DNA from: Fibrobacter sp.
GTDB lineage: Bacteria > Fibrobacterota > Fibrobacteria > Fibrobacterales > Fibrobacteraceae
Assembly: GCA_017520105.1 (NCBI GenBank)
Contig: JAFWRL010000017.1
Span: forward strand, 1 to 15,660
Length of the DNA stretch: 15,660 bases
Direction of reading: 5' to 3'
The notes under the pieces were generated by a model that ran no database searches, had not been told where the DNA came from, and saw only the letters and a program-made list of their open reading frames with translations. Of the stretch, positions 6,040 through 12,413 are shown piece by piece (position 1 is the stretch's first letter; the number at the start of each line of letters is the position of its first letter). The position numbers were made by a program, and so were the translations under genes.

Positions 6040-7914
6040 ATGAAAAAGCTTTCTTTAGCAATTGTTGCAATTGCTGGTTTTGTTTCTGTAGCTAATGCCG
6101 CCCTCGCTGATGGCGGTGCAAAATTTTTGGGCAATATTACTACAGGTGGCCAGATCCGTAGCGACTTTGCCCAGTACTGGAACCAGATTACTCCCGAAAA
6201 CGGCTGTAAGTGGGGCTCTATCCATTCCCTTTCCAACGGCAACAGCGGTACAAGCAAGTTCGCCTGGGACAACTTCGACAAGTGCGAAAGCGCCTACAAG
6301 TGGGCCAAGGAAAAACCGGGTGAACGCCATTTCAAGTTCCACGCTCTCGTTTGGGGTTCCCAGTACCCGAACTTCCTCTGTAAAAAGAAGAACCCGGGCA
6401 TTACCGTAGAACTCACCAAGAAGTACATTACCGAATGGTTCGATGCCGTTGCGGCCAAGTTCCCTGACCTCGAATACATTGACGTGGTGAACGAGGCTAT
6501 TTGGGCCGGAGACAACTACCACTCCGGTTACGGCAAGCCTGCGGCCGGTGCCGAAGGCCGCAGTACCGACGATACCGAATGCGGTGGCTCCTACATTATC
6601 GAAGCTCTCGGTGGCGACCGCGTTGTCAATGGCAAGCACCAGTACGACTTTATTACGACTGCCTTCAAGATGGCCCGCGAACGTTGGCCGAAAGCAGTGC
6701 TTATCTATAACGACTACAACACGCTCTCCTGGCAGATGAACGAAGGTATCGAACTTGTGCAGACCATCGTCAAGAATGGTGCACCGGTGGATGCTTACGG
6801 CCAACAGGCTCACGATTGCAAGGGCATGAGCAAGAACGATTTCGAAAGCAAGATGACCCGCATCCACAACGAGACGGGCCTTCCGCTTCTGGTTTCGGAA
6901 TACGATATCGGCGAAGCCGATGACAACAGACAAAAGAATGATTACGCAAACCAGATTCCGTTCATGTGGGAAACTCCCTGGGTTGCAGGTATCACCATTT
7001 GGGGCTACATCAACGGTTCCACCTGGGCTGCTAATACCGGTATTATCGAAAAGGACGGCAGAAAGCGTGCCGCAATGACCTGGCTCGAAGATTACTTTGC
7101 TAAAAACCTCGACAAGGGCAAAAACGATGTGACCTTCACTCCGGTGGAACCCGAACCGCAGCTTCCGTTCAAGGGGCAACCGATTGATATTCCGGGCAAG
7201 GTCGAAGCCGAAGATTTCGATATCCCAGGCAAGGGCGTCAACGACGACGGCACGAGTAACCAGTCTTATGGCGACGACTCCGAAAACCACGGCGACAGTG
7301 ACTACCGCAAGGACACCGGCGTTGACCTGTACAAGAAGGCAACCGGCGTAGTCGTAGGCTACAACAGCGAAGGCGATTGGCTTGAATGGACCGTGAACGT
7401 GAAGGAAGCGGGCGACTACACGATGTTTGCCGCCGTGGCTGCCGCAGGTTCCACCTCCAGCTTCCAGCTCTCTCTCGATGGCAAGGCTCTTACCGACGCC
7501 GTTGCGGTTCCTGCTGCCAAGGAAGGCGAAGAAAACTACGATGACTACAACAAAGTCAACGCCAACGTGACCCTCCCGGCAGGTAAGCACATCCTCCGCA
7601 TGGACGTGACTGGCGCCTGGTTCGATGTGGATTACTTCACGTTCGTCAAGGGCAAGGACGCAAAGGACCCCGAACCGATTGAGAAAGGTAGCGACACGGA
7701 TGCAATCCGCTCGAACATTCACATGGCAACTCCTGAACTCGCTGATTACGATGTCTTCGACATCAACGGTGTTCGCCTCGGTCGCATGAGCGCCTACTCT
7801 GTGGATGAGGCCGTGAACATGCTCAAGCATACGAGTGCCATTAAGGTTCAGGGCATTTATCTGTTGCGTTCCGTGAAAAAAGGGACCGTAAAGTCCGTCC
7901 GTATAGCCCGCTAA
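6040..7914 (+). CDS. X1: secreted GH10 endo-1,4-beta-xylanase with CBM6
   Basis: The start at 6040 is chosen over ATG 6025 because the latter overlaps the GAGG ribosome binding site and only the former begins a compact signal peptide (MKKLSLAIVAIAG..., cleavage after VANA, residue 20). The product has 624 residues. The GH10 barrel (about 21-360) shows NQITPENGCKW, FHALVWGSQYP, IDVVNEA with predicted acid/base E152, IYNDYN, YGQQAHD, SEYDIG with predicted nucleophile E287, and ITIWGYINGSTW. CBM6 spans about 383-538 (IPGKVEAEDF to FDVDYFTF), and a basic C-terminal module about 561-624 (YDVFDINGVRLGR, GIYLLRSVKKG, VRIAR). It cleaves internal xylan bonds outside the cell with retention. Compared with X2-X5 it carries an extra loop of about 15 residues after the acid/base strand (residues about 166-183, including a Cys) and lacks the Gly-rich loop of X3-X5. 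It is the most diverged of the five copies. Confidence 0.95.
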   Translation: MKKLSLAIVAIAGFVSVANAALADGGAKFLGNITTGGQIRSDFAQYWNQITPENGCKWGSIHSLSNGNSGTSKFAWDNFDKCESAYKWAKEKPGERHFKFHALVWGSQYPNFLCKKKNPGITVELTKKYITEWFDAVAAKFPDLEYIDVVNEAIWAGDNYHSGYGKPAAGAEGRSTDDTECGGSYIIEALGGDRVVNGKHQYDFITTAFKMARERWPKAVLIYNDYNTLSWQMNEGIELVQTIVKNGAPVDAYGQQAHDCKGMSKNDFESKMTRIHNETGLPLLVSEYDIGEADDNRQKNDYANQIPFMWETPWVAGITIWGYINGSTWAANTGIIEKDGRKRAAMTWLEDYFAKNLDKGKNDVTFTPVEPEPQLPFKGQPIDIPGKVEAEDFDIPGKGVNDDGTSNQSYGDDSENHGDSDYRKDTGVDLYKKATGVVVGYNSEGDWLEWTVNVKEAGDYTMFAAVAAAGSTSSFQLSLDGKALTDAVAVPAAKEGEENYDDYNKVNANVTLPAGKHILRMDVTGAWFDVDYFTFVKGKDAKDPEPIEKGSDTDAIRSNIHMATPELADYDVFDINGVRLGRMSAYSVDEAVNMLKHTSAIKVQGIYLLRSVKKGTVKSVRIAR

Positions 7915-7966
7915 AAGATATCCTAATCCATAACTCCTGAAAAGGGAGCCTTAAAATACCTAAAGG

Positions 7967-7997
7967 CCTTCGAGGTAACACTCGAAGGTTCTTTTTT
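7967..7997 (+). terminator. Intrinsic terminator of X1
   Basis: CCTTCGAG (7967-7974) pairs perfectly with CTCGAAGG (7981-7988), loop GTAACA, followed after TTC by six T (7992-7997). It is preceded by the trailer string TCCTAATCCATA (7921-7932) and a small hairpin CTCCT/GGGAG (7934-7948), an arrangement repeated after X2, X3 and X4. Confidence 0.92.
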
Positions 7998-8055
7998 GAT
8001 GTCTCTCTGTCATTTGTTCTACAGATTGTATCAGCGTTGTTTGAACGTAAATTTT

Positions 8056-8127
8056 CCTTTATGGATTTTTTATCAAGGAAAGATTGAGTTATCTGATACT
8101 TTTTCTGAAAAGAAGAGAATATGTTCA
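8056..8127 (+). promoter_or_regulatory. Predicted X2 promoter region (box A and box B)
   Basis: Box A reads CCTTTATGGATTTTTTATCA from 8056. Box B is TATGTTCA at 8120-8127, 64 bases after the start of box A. The leader that follows keeps GTATGGG but has no clear hairpin, unlike X1, X3 and X4. Confidence 0.5.
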
Positions 8128-8170
8128 AAATGGTGTATGGGAAGTTTAACTCGTTGGGATGAGAGTAATG

Positions 8171-9994
8171 ATGAAAAAAATCATTAGGGGTTTTGTATCC
8201 GCTGCACTTTTTGGTGGTGCAGTAAGCGCCTTTGCAGGGCCTGGCTTAGCCGATGGCGGAGCCAAATTCCTCGGCAATATTACGACTCGTGGCCAGGTTC
8301 GGAGTGACTTTGGCACTTATTGGAACCAGATTACCGCAGAAAACGAATGCAAGTGGGGGTCTATTGAAGGTTCCCGCGGTCGTTTCAATTGGAGCGGTTG
8401 CGATGCTTGCTATAACTGGGCAAAAAAGAACGGTGGCAAGTTCAAGTTCCACGCTCTCGTGTGGGGCGGCCAGTATCCGAATTGGCTGAACGGACTTAGC
8501 GCCGACGAAACCAGGAAGGCCATTACGACTTGGTTCGATGCCGTTGCAGAACGTTACCCCGATCTCGAAATGATTGACGTGGTGAACGAAGCTATTCGTA
8601 CCGGCAACAACAACTATCATTCTCCCTACGGAAAAGGCAACAATATTATTCCGGCTCTCGGTGGCGATAACGGCGGCAATTACGCGTTCGTTACTACTGC
8701 TTTCAAGATGGCCCGTGAACGTTGGCCGAAAGCTATCCTCATTTATAACGACTATAATACTTTCAGATGGCAAATAAATGAAGGTATTCAACTTGTGAAC
8801 CAAATTGTCAAGGACGGAGCCCCGGTTGATGCTTATGGTCAGCAAGCCCACGACTTGACCGACATGAACGCAAACGAATTCAAGAGCGCCTTGAACAAGA
8901 TTCAGACAAGTGTCAAGAATGCCAAGGGTGAACCGATGCCGCTTTTCATTACCGAATACGATATCGGTACGGATAACGACAACCAGCAGAAACAACGCTA
9001 TTCCGAACAAATTTCTGCATTCTGGGAATCACCGCAAGTTGCAGGCATTACGCTCTGGGGCTATATCTACGGTGCCACCTGGACGACGAACGGAAACTCC
9101 GGTATCATCAAGAACAATCAGGACCGTCCGGCCATGACATGGCTCAAGGACTACTTCAAGCAGCACCTCAAGGATGGCAAGGACAACACGGGCCTTTTCG
9201 CTCCGTATGTACCGCCTGAACCTGTACCGCGCAAGCCGTTCAAGGGCTCTGCGTTGCCAATCCCGGGCAAGATTGAAGTCGAAGACTTTGATATTACTGG
9301 CGTCGGTGAAACTGATGGCGTGAGCAACGTCTCTTATAACGATGGCGATAGCGAAAATCATGGTGATTCCGATTACCGCAAGGCTGATGCTCCGGATGCC
9401 GACCTTTACAAAAAGGCGACTGGCGTTATCATGGGTTATAACAATACGGGCGACTGGTTTGAATACTCTGTTGACGTGAAGGAAGCCGGCGACTACACTG
9501 TGTATGCTTCTGTTGCCGCAGATGGCTCGGGCGCGTTTACCCTCTCTGTCGATGGAAAGTCCGTGGGCGAGGTTGCTGTGACGGGCTCAAGCTGGGACAC
9601 TTTCCAGGATGTCAAGGCTAACGTGACGCTCCCGGCAGGCAAGCATATCCTCCGCATGGCGGTGACGACCCAGTTCTTCGATATTGACTACCTCAACTTC
9701 GTGGCCGGCAAGGACGCGCCGAATCCGGGAGGCCGTGGAAACGAAAATGGCAACGAAAATCCGCCGGGTCCGGGCTCAGACGCTATTCAAACGAGCATCC
9801 ACATGGAAACCCCGGTATTGGGCGACTACTACGTCTTTGACGTGAACGGTGTCCGCATCGGCCGCTTGAGCGCCTATACCATGGACGAAGCCGTGACAAC
9901 ACTCAAGAATTCCAGCGCAATCAAGGTTCAGGGCGTTTACCTGCTCCGTTCCGTGAAGAATGGTGCCGTAAAGCCTGTCCGCGTCGCCCGCTAA
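8171..9994 (+). CDS. X2: secreted GH10 endo-1,4-beta-xylanase with CBM6
   Basis: Three in-frame ATG codons lie close together (8159, 8168, 8171). I prefer 8171: GAGAG at 8161-8165 is then 5 bases away and the signal peptide MKKIIRGFV...AFA (22 residues) matches its paralogues; 8168 is nearly as good. The product has 607 residues. GH10 (about 25-335): NQITAENECKW, FHALVWGGQYPNW, IDVVNEA (E140 acid/base), IYNDYN, YGQQAHD, ITEYDIG (E262 nucleophile), ITLWGYIYGATW. CBM6 about 362-515, a Pro/Gly/Asn linker about 516-540 (NENGNENPPGPG), then the basic C-terminal module about 545-607. It is the shortest complete copy, with no Gly-rich loop after QAHD and no Cys at the position where X3-X5 have KQCYQEQ (here KQRYSEQ). 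Own promoter region and terminator, so probably monocistronic. Confidence 0.95.
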   Translation: MKKIIRGFVSAALFGGAVSAFAGPGLADGGAKFLGNITTRGQVRSDFGTYWNQITAENECKWGSIEGSRGRFNWSGCDACYNWAKKNGGKFKFHALVWGGQYPNWLNGLSADETRKAITTWFDAVAERYPDLEMIDVVNEAIRTGNNNYHSPYGKGNNIIPALGGDNGGNYAFVTTAFKMARERWPKAILIYNDYNTFRWQINEGIQLVNQIVKDGAPVDAYGQQAHDLTDMNANEFKSALNKIQTSVKNAKGEPMPLFITEYDIGTDNDNQQKQRYSEQISAFWESPQVAGITLWGYIYGATWTTNGNSGIIKNNQDRPAMTWLKDYFKQHLKDGKDNTGLFAPYVPPEPVPRKPFKGSALPIPGKIEVEDFDITGVGETDGVSNVSYNDGDSENHGDSDYRKADAPDADLYKKATGVIMGYNNTGDWFEYSVDVKEAGDYTVYASVAADGSGAFTLSVDGKSVGEVAVTGSSWDTFQDVKANVTLPAGKHILRMAVTTQFFDIDYLNFVAGKDAPNPGGRGNENGNENPPGPGSDAIQTSIHMETPVLGDYYVFDVNGVRIGRLSAYTMDEAVTTLKNSSAIKVQGVYLLRSVKNGAVKPVRVAR

Positions 9995-10043
9995 AAGAGT
10001 TCCTAATCCATACTCCTGAAAAGGAGCCTTAAATACCCAAAGG

Positions 10044-10074
10044 CCTTCGAGGTAGCACTCGGAGGTCCTTTTTT
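10044..10074 (+). terminator. Intrinsic terminator of X2
   Basis: CCTTCGAG (10044-10051) pairs with CTCGGAGG (10058-10065) with one T/G wobble, followed by six T (10069-10074). The trailer TCCTAATCCATA (10001-10012) and hairpin CTCCT/AGGAG (10013-10026) precede it, as after X1. Confidence 0.9.
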
Positions 10075-10124
10075 GACGCTGTGTCCGCCTTAAAGTTTTT
10101 TTCGGGGTCGGCTTTATAAACAAT

Positions 10125-10196
10125 CCGTTATGGACATTTTATCCACGGTAATTGGTTGCGTTCAAAAACTAATCAAAAAAAACGGAAATATGTTTA
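10125..10196 (+). promoter_or_regulatory. Predicted X3 promoter region (box A and box B)
   Basis: Box A is CCGTTATGGACATTTTATCC from 10125; box B TATGTTTA is at 10189-10196, again 64 bases from the start of box A. Predicted transcription start is near 10200. Confidence 0.55.
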
Positions 10197-10200
10197 AAAT

Positions 10201-10222
10201 GGTTGTATGGGATTTTAAACCC
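10201..10222 (+). promoter_or_regulatory. Leader hairpin of X3 mRNA
   Basis: GGTT (10201-10204) can pair with AACC (10218-10221); GGG (10209-10211) with CCC (10220-10222) is an alternative. The stem is weak, but position and the GGTT...AACC frame match X1 and X4. The GAGGA ribosome binding site (10226-10230) follows directly. Confidence 0.35.
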
Positions 10223-10238
10223 TATGAGGATGTGGACT

Positions 10239-12176
10239 ATGAAATCAAAATTCATAAAAGGTATTGTATCTGCAGCGCTTTTGGGCGGTGCAGTTAGTGC
10301 TGTTGCCGGTCCGGGCTTGGCTGATGGTGCAGCTAAGTTTGTCGGTAACATTACAACTCGCGGTCAGGTCCAGAGCGACTTCGGCAAGTACTGGAACCAG
10401 ATTACCGCAGAAAACGAATGTAAGTGGGCTTCTATCGAAGGCTCCCGCGGTCGTTATAACTGGTCGGGGTGCGATGCCTGCTATAACTGGGCTAAGAACA
10501 ATGGCGGTCACTTCAAGTTCCACGCATTGGTGTGGGGCTCTCAGTACCCGAACTGGTTGAACGGCCTTAGCGTTGACGAAACCAAGAAGGCGATTACCGC
10601 CTGGTTCGATGCGGTCAAGCAGCATTACCCCGAAATCGAAATGATCGACGTGGTGAACGAGGCTATCCGTACGGGTAACAACAACTACCACTCTGGCTAC
10701 GGCAGGAACAACAATATTATTGGCGCTCTCGGTGGCGATAACGGCGGTAACTACCAGTTCGTGACGACCGCTTTCAAGATGGCTCGTGAACGTTGGCCGA
10801 AGGCAATCTTGATTTATAACGACTACAATACCGTTCAGTGGCAAAAGAACGAAGGTATCGACCTTATCAACACCATCAAGAAGAATGGTGCTCCGGTTGA
10901 CGCTTACGGTTTGCAGGCTCATGACATGATGACTCAGGGCGGTGGCGCTGGTGGTACTGGCGGTGGCGGCGGCTGCTTGAACATCAATACTCTCAAGAGT
11001 GTCATTAGCGAAATTTGGAACAAGACCCAGACTCCGATGTTCATTTCTGAATACGATATCGGTACTGATAACGACAATGTCCAGAAACAGTGCTATCAGG
11101 AACAGATTTCCTACTTCATGGAAAATGAACACATTGCCGGTATCACCCTTTGGGGATACGTCTATGGTGCGACATGGGTGACCAACGGCAACTCCGGTAT
11201 CATCAAGAACGGCAATGACCGCCCGGCAATGACTTGGCTCAAGGATTACCTCTCCAAGAACAAGGGCGTCAATACGACCGGCCTCAACACTGGCGTTGTC
11301 ACTCCGGTGGAACCTGTTCCGCAGGAACCGTTCAAGGGCACTCCGATTGCTATTCCGGGCAAGGTCGAAGTTGAAGATTTCGATAAGCCGGGCCAGGGCA
11401 AGAATGACGACGGAACAAGCAATGAATCCTATGGTGACGATTTCGAAAATCATGGCGATAGCGACTACCGCAAGGATACTGGCGCCGACCTTTACAAGAA
11501 GGCGACTGGCGTTGTCTTGGGCTATAACAATACGGGCGACTGGTTCGAATACACCGTCAACGTTGCCGAAGCTGGCGATTACACTGCAATCGCATCTGTT
11601 GCTACAGAAGGTTCGGGTACATTCACGCTCTCTATCGACGGCAAGTCTATTGGCGAATTCGAAGTCTCTGGAACTAGCTGGGACGAATTTAACGATGTGA
11701 AGAAGAAAGTGACGCTCACCGCAGGCAAGCACGTGCTCCGTCTCGATGTAACGAAGGAATACTTCGACATCGACTACATCAACTTTGTAAAGGGCGAAGT
11801 TGCCGACAATCCGGGTGGTAATGGCGGCGACAATCCTGGTGGCAACGGTGGCGATAATCCGGGTGGCAACGGCGGTGACAATCCGGGTGGCAACGGCGGC
11901 GATAATCCGGGTGGTAATGGCGGTGACAATCCAGGTGGCAACGGTGGCGACAATCCGGGCCAAGCCATCCAGACGAAACTTCACATGGAAACCCCTGTCC
12001 TCAGTGCTTACGATGTGTTTGACGTGAATGGCGTCCGTCTCGGCCGCATGATGGCCTACACCATGGACGAAGCCGTGACTACGCTCAAAAACACAAGCGA
12101 AATCAAGGTTCAGGGCATCTATCTGCTCCGCTCCGTGAGGAATGGTGCTGTGAAATCGGTCCGCGTCGCTCGCTAA
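10239..12176 (+). CDS. X3: secreted GH10 xylanase with CBM6 and long Gly-Asn repeat linker
   Basis: The start at 10239 lies 8 bases after GAGGA; the in-frame ATG at 10224 overlaps that site and is rejected. The product has 645 residues, with a signal peptide of 23 (cleavage after SAVA). GH10 (about 26-348): NQITAENECKW, FHALVWGSQYPNW, IDVVNEA (E141), IYNDYN, YGLQAHD, ISEYDIG (E271), ITLWGYVYGATW. Directly after QAHDMMT sits a Gly-rich loop QGGGAGGTGGGGGC (233-246); C246 may pair with C285 in QKQCYQEQ, as both are absent from X2. CBM6 about 369-520. The linker (523-574) consists of six DNPGGNGG repeats plus a partial one, giving a flexible spacer of about 52 residues before the basic C-terminal module (about 583-645). 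It has its own promoter region and terminator. Confidence 0.95.
   Translation: MKSKFIKGIVSAALLGGAVSAVAGPGLADGAAKFVGNITTRGQVQSDFGKYWNQITAENECKWASIEGSRGRYNWSGCDACYNWAKNNGGHFKFHALVWGSQYPNWLNGLSVDETKKAITAWFDAVKQHYPEIEMIDVVNEAIRTGNNNYHSGYGRNNNIIGALGGDNGGNYQFVTTAFKMARERWPKAILIYNDYNTVQWQKNEGIDLINTIKKNGAPVDAYGLQAHDMMTQGGGAGGTGGGGGCLNINTLKSVISEIWNKTQTPMFISEYDIGTDNDNVQKQCYQEQISYFMENEHIAGITLWGYVYGATWVTNGNSGIIKNGNDRPAMTWLKDYLSKNKGVNTTGLNTGVVTPVEPVPQEPFKGTPIAIPGKVEVEDFDKPGQGKNDDGTSNESYGDDFENHGDSDYRKDTGADLYKKATGVVLGYNNTGDWFEYTVNVAEAGDYTAIASVATEGSGTFTLSIDGKSIGEFEVSGTSWDEFNDVKKKVTLTAGKHVLRLDVTKEYFDIDYINFVKGEVADNPGGNGGDNPGGNGGDNPGGNGGDNPGGNGGDNPGGNGGDNPGGNGGDNPGQAIQTKLHMETPVLSAYDVFDVNGVRLGRMMAYTMDEAVTTLKNTSEIKVQGIYLLRSVRNGAVKSVRVAR
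11805..11960 (+). repeat. 24-nt coding tandem repeat (DNPGGNGG linker of X3)
   Basis: Six units of 24 nt (11805-11948), each GA(C/T)AATCC(N)GGTGG followed by AA(C/T)GG(C/T)GG(C/T), plus a 12-base partial unit to 11960. Differences between units are all at third codon positions, so the protein repeat is exact. The in-frame unit length allows expansion or loss by slippage or recombination without a frameshift. Confidence 0.95.
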
Positions 12177-12232
12177 AAAAGTTCCTAATCCATAACTCCC
12201 CACCCTTAAGGGGAGCCTTAAATACCCAAAGG

Positions 12233-12264
12233 CCTTCGAGGTACCCTCCTCGAAGGTTCTTTTT
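12233..12264 (+). terminator. Intrinsic terminator of X3
   Basis: CCTTCGAG (12233-12240) pairs with CTCGAAGG (12249-12256), loop of 8 bases, followed by TTC and five T (12260-12264). The trailer TCCTAATCCATA (12183-12194) and hairpin CTCCCC/GGGGAG (12196-12215) precede it. The hairpin is one pair longer than after X1 and X2, and two of its pairs have changed on both sides. Confidence 0.9.
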
Positions 12265-12291
12265 ATGCCCGCAAACAGAGCTTTTCGAGGT

Positions 12292-12321
12292 GTTGACAAA
12301 ACTCCATTACATTTTGTCAAC
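12292..12321. promoter_or_regulatory. 10-bp inverted repeat upstream of X4 (possible operator)
   Basis: GTTGACAAAA (12292-12301) and TTTTGTCAAC (12312-12321) are perfect inverted repeats with a 10-base spacer. The right arm lies inside box A of X4; the left arm matches TTGACAAAAC in the GH5 upstream region. No T-run follows and no gene ends here, so a protein-binding dyad fits better than a terminator. The binding protein is unknown. Confidence 0.5.
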
Positions 12322-12371
12322 GATAAATTTTTGCGTTTTTGGGGCGATTTCTCAAAACAAGAATATGTTTA
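12304..12371 (+). promoter_or_regulatory. Predicted X4 promoter region (box A and box B)
   Basis: Box A reads CCATTACATTTTGTCAACGA from 12304 and continues into TAAA. Box B TATGTTTA is at 12364-12371, 60 bases from the start of box A, four fewer than in X1, X2, X3 and X5. Confidence 0.5.
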
Positions 12372-12372
12372 T

Positions 12373-12400
12373 ATAGGTTGTATGGGTTGTATCAACCTAT
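12373..12400 (+). promoter_or_regulatory. Leader hairpin of X4 mRNA
   Basis: ATAGGTTG (12373-12380) pairs perfectly over 8 bp with CAACCTAT (12393-12400), loop of 12 bases containing TATGGG. It is the strongest member of the leader hairpins and lies just before AAGGA (12401-12405). Compared with X1, the pair after GGTT has changed from A-T to G-C on both sides. Confidence 0.55.
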
Positions 12401-12413
12401 AAGGATGTGGATT

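Noticed and set aside
11805..11960. The 24-nt repeat as a CRISPR array
   Set aside because: Units are contiguous without unique spacers and are in frame within the xylanase gene.
11774..11968. Minus-strand Pro-rich open frame opposite the X3 linker
   Set aside because: It is the complement of the DNPGGNGG repeat; its repetitive PPLPPGLS composition is a by-product.
10245..12320. Open frame of 691 codons on the minus strand across X3, with similar ones across X1 (6055-7830) and X4 (12420-14054)
   Set aside because: They mirror the xylanase genes, recur because those are paralogues, and extend through the terminator and leader. No ribosome binding site or domain was seen.
12339..12413. Upstream ATG 12339 extending X4, and the similar extensions of X1 (6025), X2 (8159) and X3 (10224)
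   Set aside because: These regions are the conserved leader and ribosome binding site. In X5 the equivalent ATG codons are out of frame, so the conserved use is non-coding.
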